Below are positions 1-8,747 of a stretch of 38,957 nucleotides of DNA, piece by piece. The notes beneath the pieces were generated by a model that was not told the DNA's origin, made no database searches, and was given only the letters and a program-made list of their open reading frames with translations. The stretch lies in assembly GCA_030673645.1 (NCBI GenBank), contig DAOVIO010000021.1:1-38957 (forward strand). Direction: 5' to 3'. How positions within the stretch are numbered: position 1 is the stretch's first letter; every line of letters starts with the position of its first letter. Both the position numbers and the translations under genes were made by a program. The stretch is from JAGLSB01 sp023135955 (GTDB lineage Bacteria > Bacteroidota > Bacteroidia > Bacteroidales > GCA-2748055).

Positions 1-576
1 GGAACTACATCATTCTTTCCATCCAAAAATTTGGGGGCATTTGGTGATGGCGGTGCTATCTTTACAAACAATGAAGCTCTCGGAGATAAAATTGCAGCTA
101 TTGCAAATCATGGTATGAAAAAACGATATTATTATGATTACGTTGGACTGAATTCTCGTTTGGACACCATACAAGCAGCAATACTCTCTGTTAAATTAAA
201 ATATTTAGACGATTTTAACACTGCAAGACAAAATGCAGCCAATTATTATGATGATGCATTCAAAAATACTAATGAGATCTCGACTCCTGTAAGATTTAAA
301 AATTCTGAACATATTTTTCATCAATATACTTTAAAAGTAAAAAATGGAAAAAGAGATAGCTTAAAATCCTTCCTGAATGAAAAAGGGATTCCGGCCATGA
401 TTTATTATCCAGTTGGATTACACATGCAGAATGCTTATAAAAATCTTGGCTATTCTGAAGGGGATTTCCCGGTTACTGAAAAAATCTGCTCAAAAGTAAT
501 TTCGTTGCCTATGCACACAGAATTGAATGAGCAACAATTAAAATATATTACTGAATCTGTAAATGAATTCTTTTAA
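1..576 (+). CDS. wbpE: DegT/DnrJ/EryC1-family sugar aminotransferase, 5' end cut by window (WbpE/WlbC-like)
   Basis: The reading frame is open from base 1, so the gene starts upstream and only the C-terminal half (191 codons) is present. The first residues include SFFPSKN followed by a glycine-rich GAFGDGGA stretch, the PLP-lysine motif of the DegT/DnrJ/EryC1 aminotransferases; the lysine codon is at 25-27. These enzymes transfer an amino group from glutamate to a keto nucleotide sugar in the cytoplasm. The following gene starts 5 bases after the stop and encodes a WbpD-like acetyltransferase, with WbpB- and WbpA-like genes next. The likely substrate is therefore UDP-3-keto-GlcNAcA, giving UDP-GlcNAc3NA. 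The substrate is inferred from neighbours; the family is clear from the motif. An ATG-like start at base 31 (TTG) would be wrong because it removes the PLP lysine. Confidence 0.88.
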   Translation, partial: GTTSFFPSKNLGAFGDGGAIFTNNEALGDKIAAIANHGMKKRYYYDYVGLNSRLDTIQAAILSVKLKYLDDFNTARQNAANYYDDAFKNTNEISTPVRFKNSEHIFHQYTLKVKNGKRDSLKSFLNEKGIPAMIYYPVGLHMQNAYKNLGYSEGDFPVTEKICSKVISLPMHTELNEQQLKYITESVNEFF

Positions 577-581
577 TAATT

Positions 582-1163
582 ATGTCTGAAAAAGAATATT
601 TCGCTCACGAAACAGCTGTAATAGATCCTGGGTGTAGGATCGGGAAAGAAACAAAAATATGGCACTTTTGTCACATAATGACAGATTGCAAAATTGGGGA
701 ATATTGTAATATTGGGCAGAATGTATTTATATCATCCAAAGTTATACTTGGAAACAATGTAAAGGTCCAGAATAACGTTTCTATATACACTGGTGTAATT
801 TGCGATGATGATGTTTTTCTTGGCCCTTCCATGGTGTTTACTAATGTTGTAAATCCACGTAGTGCTGTCATAAGAAAGGATCAGTTCCTTAAAACACACC
901 TGAAAAAGGGGGCAAGTATTGGAGCAAATGCAACAATAATCTGTGGAAATCCTATTGGAAAATTTGCTTTTATAGGTGCTGGTGCAGTAGTAACAAAAAA
1001 AGTTGATGACTATGAACTGGTTATTGGAAATCCTGCTAAGCATATTGGCTGGATGAGTGAATACGGCCACCGTCTTGAATTCGATTCTCAGAACATAGCA
1101 ATATGTGAGGAAAGTCAGGAAAAATATGTAATTGAGAATGGAAAGGTTAGAAAATATGAATAA
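582..1163 (+). CDS. wbpD: UDP-2-acetamido-3-amino-2,3-dideoxyglucuronate N-acetyltransferase (hexapeptide family)
   Basis: The 193-residue protein has the imperfect hexapeptide repeats of a left-handed beta-helix acyltransferase (IGKETKIWHF, IGEYCNIGQN, LGNNVKVQNN and later IGANATIICG), then a short C-terminal tail. Length and sequence pattern fit WbpD/WlbB, which uses acetyl-CoA to acetylate the 3-amino group made by the preceding aminotransferase, giving UDP-GlcNAc3NAcA in the cytoplasm. The enzyme family works as a trimer. It sits 5 bases after the aminotransferase gene and 12 bases before the dehydrogenase gene, so all three are probably co-transcribed. Generic sugar O-acetyltransferases share the fold; the neighbours make the WbpD assignment much more likely. 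Confidence 0.87.
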   Translation: MSEKEYFAHETAVIDPGCRIGKETKIWHFCHIMTDCKIGEYCNIGQNVFISSKVILGNNVKVQNNVSIYTGVICDDDVFLGPSMVFTNVVNPRSAVIRKDQFLKTHLKKGASIGANATIICGNPIGKFAFIGAGAVVTKKVDDYELVIGNPAKHIGWMSEYGHRLEFDSQNIAICEESQEKYVIENGKVRKYE

Positions 1164-1175
1164 ATTGTTAGCGTT

Positions 1176-2141
1176 ATGACTGAGAAGAAAGAAGTGAAGA
1201 ATTTTGCCTTAATAGGAGTTGCAGGATATATAGCCATACGGCATGTGAAGGCAATTAAGGAGACCGGAAACAATTTGATAGCTGCCCTTGACAGATTTGA
1301 CAGCGTTGGTTTCATCGATAATTATTTTCCTGATTCTGATTTTTTTGTAGAATATGAAAGATTTGACCGACATCTCGACAAATTGAGAAGAAAGAATATC
1401 AATATCGATTATGTTAGTATCTGTTCCCCAAATTATCTTCATGATTCTCATATTAGATTTGCCCTCAAATCGGGTGCTGATGCCATTTGCGAAAAGCCTG
1501 TGGTATTAAACCCATGGAATATCGATGGCCTGATCGATTTTGAAAAACAAACTGGCAGAAAAGTTCATAATATTCTACAACTGAGATATCATCCAACTAT
1601 CCTGGCGCTTAAGGAAAAAATTGAGAATGGTCCTAAAGACAAAATTTACGATATCGATCTTTCCTATATCACGAGTCGGGGGCATTGGTATCATTATTCA
1701 TGGAAAGGTGATATTGAAAAATCGGGAGGTGTTGCTACAAATATAGGAGTTCATTTTTTCGATATGCTTACATGGATATTTGGTGATGTTAAGGAGAATC
1801 GTGTGCAGATATTAGAAAAAGATAAAGCTGCGGGTTTTTTACAGCTTGAAAAAGCCAGGATTAGATGGTTTTTGAGTCTTAACTACAATGATCTTCCTCA
1901 AGATGTGAAGGAGAACGGGCAAAGAACCTTCCGATCAATATCAATCAATAATGAAGAAATTGAATTTAGTGGTGGATTTGCCGATCTACACACTACTACT
2001 TATGAACATATTATTGCCGGAAAAGGATTTGGACTTCAAGATTCCAGACCATCAATTGAAATGGTTTATAACATTAGAAATTCTGTGCCAGTCGGATTAA
2101 AAGGCGATTACCATCCAATGATTAAAAATTATACTAAATAA
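1176..2141 (+). CDS. wbpB: UDP-N-acetyl-2-amino-2-deoxyglucuronate 3-dehydrogenase (Gfo/Idh/MocA family)
   Basis: The 321-residue protein starts with a Rossmann segment (FALIGVAGYIAIRHVKAIKE) that closely resembles WbpB/WlbA proteins, in which GxAGYIA replaces the usual GxGxxG. The EKP motif of the Gfo/Idh/MocA family follows (CEKPVVLNPW). The family oxidises C3 of UDP-GlcNAcA with NAD+, and the keto product goes to the WbpE aminotransferase. In well-studied systems the cofactor is regenerated with 2-oxoglutarate. The gene lies between the acetyltransferase and the UDP-GlcNAc 6-dehydrogenase, with only 2 bases to the latter, matching a complete B-E-D set. Length is normal for the family (about 315-320). 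Confidence 0.9.
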   Translation: MTEKKEVKNFALIGVAGYIAIRHVKAIKETGNNLIAALDRFDSVGFIDNYFPDSDFFVEYERFDRHLDKLRRKNINIDYVSICSPNYLHDSHIRFALKSGADAICEKPVVLNPWNIDGLIDFEKQTGRKVHNILQLRYHPTILALKEKIENGPKDKIYDIDLSYITSRGHWYHYSWKGDIEKSGGVATNIGVHFFDMLTWIFGDVKENRVQILEKDKAAGFLQLEKARIRWFLSLNYNDLPQDVKENGQRTFRSISINNEEIEFSGGFADLHTTTYEHIIAGKGFGLQDSRPSIEMVYNIRNSVPVGLKGDYHPMIKNYTK

Positions 2142-2143
2142 CA

Positions 2144-3433
2144 ATGTATAAAGAAATTAAAGATAAAAAAAAAACAATTGCGGTCATTGGGCTCGGATAT
2201 GTCGGCCTTCCAATTGCACTTGAATTTGCTAAAAAAGTTCCGGTTATTGGGTTTGATATAAAAGATAAACGCATTGAGCTTATGAAAAAGCAGATTGATC
2301 CAAGTAATGAACTGGTCAAAGAAGATTTTAATAATACTAACATAAGCTTTACTTCCAATATTGAAGATCTTAAAGATGCTCACTTCTTTATTGTTGCCGT
2401 TCCAACCCCTATCGACGATTATAAAAACCCTGATCTCCGCCCTCTTTTAAGTGCTACAAGTTTTGTAGGTAAAGTGTTGAAAAAAGGCGATTATGTGGTA
2501 TATGAATCTACTGTTTATCCGGGATGTACAGAAGAAGATTGCGTTCCTCTTCTCGAGAAAACATCGGGATTAAAGTGCATAAATGATTTTAAAGTTGGCT
2601 TCTCTCCTGAAAGAATTAATCCTGGTGACAGAAATCACACTTTAACAAAAATTATAAAAGTAACCAGTGGAATTGATGAGGAATCGGCAGAAGAAATTGC
2701 AAAAACATACGAATTAATCATTACTGCAGGAGTACACCGTGCCGCTTCAATTAAGGTGGCTGAAGCCGCAAAAATTATTGAGAATAGTCAGCGTGACATC
2801 AATATTGCCTTTATGAATGAGCTTTCTATGATGTTTAATCGTATGAATATAAATACTTATGATGTTCTGGAGGCCGCAGGAACAAAATGGAATTTTCTGA
2901 ATTTTTTTCCAGGATTAGTTGGAGGACATTGTATTGGCGTTGACCCTTATTACCTTACTTATAAAGCTGCAAAATTCGGGCACCATGCTCAAATTATTAA
3001 TTCCGGCAGGTCACTAAACGATGGGATGGGCGAATATGTAGCAAAGGAAATTGTTCAAAAACTGATTTTTATGGATAAAACTCTTAAGCAGGCTAAAGTA
3101 CTGATTATGGGTGTTACCTTCAAGGAAAATGTTAGTGATATCAGAAATTCAAAAGTAGTGGACGTGATCAACGAATTGAAAAATTATGGATTGAATGTTG
3201 ATGTGGTTGACCCCTATGCGTCTTCGGAGGAAGTAAATGAGGAATACGGATTCAAACTGACAAAAAGAATCAACCCTCCTTATGATGCCGTTGTGGTAGC
3301 TGTTAACCATAAACAATATTTAAATTTGAATGAAGAATACTTTAAGGCAATCTTGTCCGAAAAATCTCTTTTCGTGGATCTTAAAGGCGCATTAAAAAAT
3401 AAAATTGAGAAATTAACTTATTGGAGTTTATAA
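2144..3433 (+). CDS. wbpA: UDP-N-acetylglucosamine 6-dehydrogenase (nucleotide-sugar dehydrogenase)
   Basis: The 429-residue protein has the N-terminal NAD-binding motif VIGLGYVGLPIALEF, a central domain with the catalytic cysteine in GGHCIGVDPYYL (Cys263), and a C-terminal UDP-binding domain with VTFKENVSDIRNSK. It belongs to the UDP-glucose/UDP-GlcNAc 6-dehydrogenase family, and the sequence style is closest to TviB/WbpA-type enzymes that make UDP-HexNAcA with two NAD+. In this operon it would supply UDP-GlcNAcA to WbpB. A GalNAc-specific relative (WbpO type) cannot be excluded from sequence alone. The start is 2 bases after the wbpB stop, and galE begins 1 base after its own stop, so translation is probably coupled. 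Confidence 0.88.
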   Translation: MYKEIKDKKKTIAVIGLGYVGLPIALEFAKKVPVIGFDIKDKRIELMKKQIDPSNELVKEDFNNTNISFTSNIEDLKDAHFFIVAVPTPIDDYKNPDLRPLLSATSFVGKVLKKGDYVVYESTVYPGCTEEDCVPLLEKTSGLKCINDFKVGFSPERINPGDRNHTLTKIIKVTSGIDEESAEEIAKTYELIITAGVHRAASIKVAEAAKIIENSQRDINIAFMNELSMMFNRMNINTYDVLEAAGTKWNFLNFFPGLVGGHCIGVDPYYLTYKAAKFGHHAQIINSGRSLNDGMGEYVAKEIVQKLIFMDKTLKQAKVLIMGVTFKENVSDIRNSKVVDVINELKNYGLNVDVVDPYASSEEVNEEYGFKLTKRINPPYDAVVVAVNHKQYLNLNEEYFKAILSEKSLFVDLKGALKNKIEKLTYWSL

Positions 3434-3434
3434 T

Positions 3435-4463
3435 ATGATACTAGTAACAGGAGGAACAGGATTTATTGGCTCACACACAGTTGTTGAGTTATTCGAAGAG
3501 GGTATGGATGTTCTTATCGCCGATAATTTATCAAATAGTTATGCGGATGTAATTGATAGGATTGAAAAAATTACTGGAAAAAGACCGATGTTTGAGGAAA
3601 TTGATTTGGCTAAATCGGAAAAAGCCGACTTGCTTTTTGAAAAATATCCTAACATCAAAGCAATTATTCATTTTGCTGCAAGTAAAGCCGTAGGTGAATC
3701 AGTAGAAAAGCCTCTTTTATATTACATGAATAATCTGAATTCACTAATGAATGTTCTTGAAAATATGAAGAGACATTCGATAAATAATATTGTTTTCAGC
3801 TCCTCGTGTACGGTTTATGGAGAACCTGATGAATTACCGGTTCATGAACAATCACCCATAAAAATTGCAAATTCCCCTTACGGAAATACCAAGCAAATCT
3901 CTGAAGAGATTTTGAAAGACATATCAAAAATTAGTCCTGATATGAATATAATTTCACTTCGGTATTTTAACCCGATCGGTGCGCATCAATCCTCTCTTAT
4001 TGGAGAGCTCCCAATCGGCATACCAAATAATCTTGTTCCATATATTACACAAACTGGATACGGGATAAGAGAAGAATTAACTGTATTCGGAGATGATTAC
4101 AATACGCCCGATGGTTCTGCGGTAAGGGACTATATTGATGTTGTTGATTTATCACGGGCCCACATTGTTGCAATACACCGATTGCTGAATAATGAAAACA
4201 AAAAGAATTATGAAGTTTTTAACCTGGGAACTGGAACTGGAAGTTCTGTTTTTGAAGTAATAAATGCTTTTAAAAAAGCAAGTGGTCTAAAAATTAAATA
4301 TAAAATTTCGGGAAGACGTGAAGGTGATATTGAAAAAGTATGGGCCGATACAAGCTTTGCTAATAAAGAGTTAGGATGGAAGGCTGAAACGAGTTTGGAA
4401 CAAAGCCTTAAAACAGCATGGGATTGGGAAAATTATTATCGCAAAAATTTAGAAAATAAATAG
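3435..4463 (+). CDS. galE: UDP-glucose 4-epimerase
   Basis: This 342-residue extended short-chain dehydrogenase begins with the NAD-binding motif TGGTGFIGSH and carries the catalytic YxxxK in SPYGNTKQ (Tyr149, Lys153), preceded by SSSCTVYG with the active-site serine/threonine. The RYFNPIGAH and AVRDYIDVVDL segments are typical of GalE. It interconverts UDP-glucose and UDP-galactose, and some homologues also act on the GlcNAc/GalNAc pair, which would suit its place directly after a UDP-GlcNAc 6-dehydrogenase. It is tightly packed in the polysaccharide operon (1 base before, 2 bases after). The sugar preference is not decided by what is visible. Confidence 0.9.
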   Translation: MILVTGGTGFIGSHTVVELFEEGMDVLIADNLSNSYADVIDRIEKITGKRPMFEEIDLAKSEKADLLFEKYPNIKAIIHFAASKAVGESVEKPLLYYMNNLNSLMNVLENMKRHSINNIVFSSSCTVYGEPDELPVHEQSPIKIANSPYGNTKQISEEILKDISKISPDMNIISLRYFNPIGAHQSSLIGELPIGIPNNLVPYITQTGYGIREELTVFGDDYNTPDGSAVRDYIDVVDLSRAHIVAIHRLLNNENKKNYEVFNLGTGTGSSVFEVINAFKKASGLKIKYKISGRREGDIEKVWADTSFANKELGWKAETSLEQSLKTAWDWENYYRKNLENK

Positions 4464-4465
4464 TT

Positions 4466-5515
4466 ATGAAGAAAATTCTCATTACAGGTGGAGCAGGATT
4501 TATAGGATCTCATGTTATCCGTCATTTTATCAATTCTTACCCTGAATACAAAATATATAATCTGGATGTGCTTACTTATGCCGGAAATCTCGAAAACCTC
4601 AACGATATTGATAAAAATAAGAACTACAACTTTATCAAAGGTGATATTACAGACACGTCTTTTATCTCCGAAATTTTCCGTGAACATAATTTTGATGCCG
4701 TTATTCATTTAGCAGCCGAATCACACGTCGACAGATCCATAAGCAGTCCAATGGACTTTATTTATACTAATATTGTTGGGACAGCGAATTTACTAAATGC
4801 AGCCAGGTCGATCTGGGAAAATAATTATGAAGGCAAACTATTTTATCATGTATCTACTGATGAAGTATATGGCAGTCTTGGAGATACAGGATTTTTTCTT
4901 GAAGATACCTCTTACGATCCAAAGAGTCCCTATTCAGCCTCCAAAGCCAGCTCAGACCACCTGGTTCGGGCATACCATAATACATATAAAATGCCGGTTA
5001 TTATCTCAAATTGCAGTAATAATTATGGTGGGAATCAATTCCCCGAAAAGCTTATTCCGTTGGCAATCAATAATATAAAAAACATGAAGCCGATACCAAT
5101 TTATGGGAAAGGTGAGAATATAAGAGATTGGCTATATGTAGTTGACCATGCATCGGCCATTGATGTTATTTTTCATAATGCAGCCATTGGGGAAACTTAC
5201 AACATTGGAGGAAATAATGAATGGACAAATATTGATCTGATACACGCTCTTTGTAAAATAATGGATCAAAAACTAGACCGTAAACCCGGCACCTCAGCTA
5301 GTCTGATCACCTTTGTTACCGACAGAGCAGGTCATGATTTACGCTATGCTATCGATTCTTCGAAATTGCAAAATAAACTAGGATGGACCCCCTCCTTAGA
5401 GTTCGAAACTGGCTTGGAAAAAACTGTCGACTGGTATCTTGCCAATGAGGAATGGATGAATAGAGTCGTGTCAGGTGAATACAAGAAGTATTATGATGAG
5501 ATGTATGGGGAATAA
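4466..5515 (+). CDS. rfbB: dTDP-glucose 4,6-dehydratase
   Basis: The 349-residue protein has the Rossmann motif TGGAGFIGSHV, the dehydratase triad in STDEVYG (Thr131, Asp132, Glu133) and YxxxK in YSASKASSDH (Tyr156, Lys160). This combination is diagnostic for RfbB/RmlB, which converts dTDP-glucose to dTDP-4-keto-6-deoxyglucose for rhamnose and other deoxysugars. It is the last gene of the plus-strand sugar operon and is followed by a palindromic hairpin. The usual partners rfbA, rfbC and rfbD are not in the window, so the fate of the product cannot be read here; they may lie upstream or elsewhere. Confidence 0.93.
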   Translation: MKKILITGGAGFIGSHVIRHFINSYPEYKIYNLDVLTYAGNLENLNDIDKNKNYNFIKGDITDTSFISEIFREHNFDAVIHLAAESHVDRSISSPMDFIYTNIVGTANLLNAARSIWENNYEGKLFYHVSTDEVYGSLGDTGFFLEDTSYDPKSPYSASKASSDHLVRAYHNTYKMPVIISNCSNNYGGNQFPEKLIPLAINNIKNMKPIPIYGKGENIRDWLYVVDHASAIDVIFHNAAIGETYNIGGNNEWTNIDLIHALCKIMDQKLDRKPGTSASLITFVTDRAGHDLRYAIDSSKLQNKLGWTPSLEFETGLEKTVDWYLANEEWMNRVVSGEYKKYYDEMYGE

Positions 5516-5533
5516 GGGAATACTGGACTAGTA

Positions 5534-5555
5534 AAGACGCACGACCGTGCGTCTT
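5534..5555. repeat. Perfect 9-bp stem palindrome between convergent genes (REP-like, possible bidirectional terminator)
   Basis: Bases 5534-5542 (aagacgcac) and 5547-5555 (gtgcgtctt) form a perfect 9-bp stem around the loop gacc. It lies in the 68-bp gap between the rfbB stop and the glmS stop, where a terminator serving both strands would be expected. The GC-rich core stands out from the AT-rich surroundings. From memory, similar GACGCAC..GTGCGTC palindromes are scattered in many Bacteroidota and cyanobacterial genomes, so it may be a dispersed REP-type element. No long T tract follows on either strand, so intrinsic termination is uncertain. Confidence 0.6.
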
Positions 5556-5583
5556 AATGCAACCACGAACCATACTATGGCGA

Positions 5584-7419
5584 CTACTCCACGGTTACCG
5601 ACTTCGCCAGATTTCTCGGTTGATCGACATGACATCCTCTGAGCACTGCTATATGATATGCGATAAGTTGTAGAGGTATAACCGAAAGAAGAGCCATCAG
5701 TTTCTGATCTGTAGAAGGGATTTCCATGGTATAATCAGCCATTCCTGATATTATTTCTTCTCCTTCAGTAACAATCGCAATTACACTTCCTTTTCGGGCC
5801 TTGACTTCCTGAATATTGCTGACAATCTTTTCGTATGAATCATCGCGGGTAGCTATAACAACCACTGGCATTTTTTTATCAATTAGGGCAATAGGGCCAT
5901 GCTTCATTTCTGCTGCAGGATAACCCTCAGCATGTATATAGCTTATCTCCTTTAACTTAAGAGCTCCCTCAAGGGCTACAGGAAATGAATAACCACGCCC
6001 AAGGTAAAGGAAATTTGTCGCGTCTTGATACTTTTTTGCAATCTGTAAAAACTTGTCGTTTTGCTTTAGAATTTTTTCAATTTTTGAAGGAATTTCTGAC
6101 AATTCCTTTATTAATTCCGAATAGCGTTTAGCCTCAATATGTCCTTTCTTAGATCCCATAAAAAGAGACATCATTGCTAAAACAGTGACTTGAGCAGTAA
6201 AGGCTTTTGTAGATGCCACCCCTATTTCAGGTCCTGCATGTGTATAAACTCCTGCATGAGTTTCCCTGGAGATACTGGAGCCAACTACGTTGCAAATGCC
6301 GATTACGGTCGCACCCTTATCCTTTGCAAGCTGTATGGCAGAAAGAGTGTCGGCGGTCTCTCCACTTTGACTAATAGCGAGGACAATATCGTCTTCAAAA
6401 ATCAAAGGATTTCTGTACCTGAACTCTGATCCGTATTCTACTTCCACAGAAACTCTTGCAATATCCTCTAAAAGATATTCTCCCAATAATCCCGCATGCC
6501 AGGATGTCCCACAACCAATTATAATAATTCGTTTTGCAGCAATTAGTTTCTCCTCAACAGAAAATAATCCTCCAAGATGTATAGAACTATAATCGGCAGC
6601 AATTCTGCCTCTGAATGTATCCTCAATTGATCTGGGTTGCTCAAAGATTTCTTTCAGCATAAAATGGTCATATCCACCCTTTTCTATTTCACTAAGACCC
6701 AAATTCAGTTTCTCAATTTTAGGCTCCAATTTATTATTCTGAATTGTTTTCAGAATCAATTCGTCCTTCTTAATAATTGCAACATCATCATTATTAAGAT
6801 AAATTACTCTATCAGTATATTCAATTATTGGGGTTGCGTCAGAAGCGAGAAAATATTCACCTTCTCCAATTCCAATAACCAATGGGCTACTTTTCCTTGC
6901 GGCAATTAATTTATCTGGTTCTTCAGCACACATTACAACAAGACCATAGGCACCAATAACTTTGGTAAGCGCAAGCCTAACCGCGATTTCTGCATTTACT
7001 TTTCCAAAAGAATAAATAAATTCGATAAGATTAGCCAGAACTTCCGTATCTGTCTCACTTTTAAAGGAATAACCCCGGCTAATTAAACGATCCCTGAGGC
7101 TGGTATAATTTTCAATAATTCCATTATGAATAATTGTGAAGGTTCCATTCATGGAAGTATGTGGATGCGCATTTACATCATTTGGTTCACCATGAGTTGC
7201 CCAACGAGTATGGCCAATTCCAATGGTTCCTGAAATATCCTTACCCTCCACAAGTCCCTCTAATTCAGAAACCTTACCCTTCTTCTTATAACAATTTAGT
7301 CGTGAGTTCAATAAGGAAATACCTGAAGAATCGTAACCTCGATATTCAAGTCTCTTTAATCCATTAATTAAAATAGGATAGGCATTTTTATCTCCAATAT
7401 AACCAACAATTCCACACAT
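5584..7419 (-). CDS. glmS: Glutamine-fructose-6-phosphate aminotransferase (isomerizing)
   Basis: The 611-residue protein starts MCGIVGYIGD, so the catalytic N-terminal cysteine of the class-II glutamine amidotransferase domain is exposed after Met removal. RLEYRGYDSSG and HTRWATHGEPN follow in the same domain. Two SIS sugar-phosphate domains come next, with GCGTSWHAGL and SQSGETADT, and the protein ends with the conserved LAKSVTVE. It makes glucosamine-6-phosphate, the entry to UDP-GlcNAc for peptidoglycan, lipid A and the UDP-GlcNAc-derived sugars of the neighbouring operon. It is the last gene of a minus-strand unit, 4 bases after the DUF4270 gene. No glmS ribozyme is expected or seen, because there is no leader room. 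Confidence 0.97.
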   Translation of the reverse strand: MCGIVGYIGDKNAYPILINGLKRLEYRGYDSSGISLLNSRLNCYKKKGKVSELEGLVEGKDISGTIGIGHTRWATHGEPNDVNAHPHTSMNGTFTIIHNGIIENYTSLRDRLISRGYSFKSETDTEVLANLIEFIYSFGKVNAEIAVRLALTKVIGAYGLVVMCAEEPDKLIAARKSSPLVIGIGEGEYFLASDATPIIEYTDRVIYLNNDDVAIIKKDELILKTIQNNKLEPKIEKLNLGLSEIEKGGYDHFMLKEIFEQPRSIEDTFRGRIAADYSSIHLGGLFSVEEKLIAAKRIIIIGCGTSWHAGLLGEYLLEDIARVSVEVEYGSEFRYRNPLIFEDDIVLAISQSGETADTLSAIQLAKDKGATVIGICNVVGSSISRETHAGVYTHAGPEIGVASTKAFTAQVTVLAMMSLFMGSKKGHIEAKRYSELIKELSEIPSKIEKILKQNDKFLQIAKKYQDATNFLYLGRGYSFPVALEGALKLKEISYIHAEGYPAAEMKHGPIALIDKKMPVVVIATRDDSYEKIVSNIQEVKARKGSVIAIVTEGEEIISGMADYTMEIPSTDQKLMALLSVIPLQLIAYHIAVLRGCHVDQPRNLAKSVTVE

Positions 7420-7423
7420 AATA

Positions 7424-8740
7424 TCAAAACTTGGTATAGGTTATTTTCAATTCCATTTTCCTTTCTTTTGCATGAGCGCTATTCAAAATCACCCTTTCTG
7501 CTGAGGTGGCATTATTCTGTGACACTAGAATCATATTTAGATTATCAATATCTCCGTTTATGTATGATTGAAGATGCATCCCTATATTAAAAACATAAGC
7601 ATCCTCTTCGAAATCATATGAGCCTCCAAAATAACTTTCATTAGCATCTATTCTGAAATCGTGAAGATAGTCAAATACATCATTTTCATCGTAGGTAAAT
7701 AACAATAATTTAGAAGGATAGATATCACTACTTTCATTTGTCAGTAAAGTATCTGCTACAGGAATGTACAATTCAGCATTATTAATAGCAACCGGTAAAG
7801 TGTCAACATTTCTCCATGTTTCAAAATCCTCGATAAAAATTTTCGTATCCATGCCAGCCATAGATGATATAAACATCAGAGTATCATACTGATCAGGCAA
7901 ATCCATAAAGGAGATTGCTCTTGTGTCTGTATAGTCCTGGTAATATGAATTTACTCTTGGGGTAGAAAAATTCATGACCAAACTAAAGAATTTTGCAGTA
8001 TCTATATCTAAATCATCTCTGTAATATACATTTAATTCGCTGTAGTCATGTTCAATATCTAGAAAGAAAATATTCCCACCTTCATCAACATCATCTGTTG
8101 TGATATATAATCCTTTAAAAATATTCCAAAATTCCGGAATATCATTATAAGCAGTATCAGGTGCATCTTTTAATCGGTCATATAAATCAGCATTATTTAA
8201 TTTAATCCTAAGGACTGTGTCACTCGGATTAATTTCCTGACTAGCAAGTTCTATAGCTGGATCATAATATCGATCAGGTGATTCATTAGAAAAATAGATA
8301 GTATCAAAACTTAGAGTATCATTTAGCTCAAAAATTCTAATAGTAGGCTTAAAATCAGGATCACCCAATACTTCAGAAACCCTAAGCGTCAACACCATTG
8401 AATCAATAATTCTTTCAACCCCCATTGTCATAGGAATAATACTGAAACGAGCCATAAAATCAGCCTTACTCTTTCCAAAGATACTATCCACTTTACTTCC
8501 TAAAAGCATGGTGGAATTCAAAGATGTTAGGATGGGTTTTCCAATACTGGTTTTACTATTTATTAAAGTTTCGTCACAAAACCTTGTATAAACATCATCT
8601 GTTGAGGGTAAAATATTTCTTCCTATAAAGTTAGGATCTTCGTTACAAGCATTAAATATAAATATGCTTAATAATAAAATTGCGGTAATAATTTTTGAAG
8701 CAGCACTCTCTGCGCTCTTCAAACTTGATCTATAACTCAT
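7424..8740 (-). CDS. DUF4270-family lipoprotein, function unknown
   Basis: The 438-residue protein has a hydrophobic N-terminal segment ending in FNAC (Cys32), a plausible though non-canonical lipoprotein signal. The mature part begins NEDPNFIGRNILPSTDD, as in Bacteroidota DUF4270 proteins. The rest is rich in aspartate and predicted beta strands, with no enzyme motif that I recognise. The location between a one-domain glycogen synthase gene (7 bases upstream) and glmS (4 bases downstream) is, from memory, a recurring Bacteroidota arrangement. It is probably exported and anchored in the envelope. The biological role is not known to me; the neighbours hint at a link with cell-envelope sugar metabolism, but this is inference. 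Confidence 0.8.
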   Translation of the reverse strand: MSYRSSLKSAESAASKIITAILLLSIFIFNACNEDPNFIGRNILPSTDDVYTRFCDETLINSKTSIGKPILTSLNSTMLLGSKVDSIFGKSKADFMARFSIIPMTMGVERIIDSMVLTLRVSEVLGDPDFKPTIRIFELNDTLSFDTIYFSNESPDRYYDPAIELASQEINPSDTVLRIKLNNADLYDRLKDAPDTAYNDIPEFWNIFKGLYITTDDVDEGGNIFFLDIEHDYSELNVYYRDDLDIDTAKFFSLVMNFSTPRVNSYYQDYTDTRAISFMDLPDQYDTLMFISSMAGMDTKIFIEDFETWRNVDTLPVAINNAELYIPVADTLLTNESSDIYPSKLLLFTYDENDVFDYLHDFRIDANESYFGGSYDFEEDAYVFNIGMHLQSYINGDIDNLNMILVSQNNATSAERVILNSAHAKERKMELKITYTKF

Positions 8741-8747
8741 TCTAATT

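Noticed and set aside
732..1070. 112-codon open frame on the minus strand inside wbpD
   Set aside because: It is the shadow of a clear acetyltransferase gene, has no family resemblance and no promoter or ribosome-binding context.
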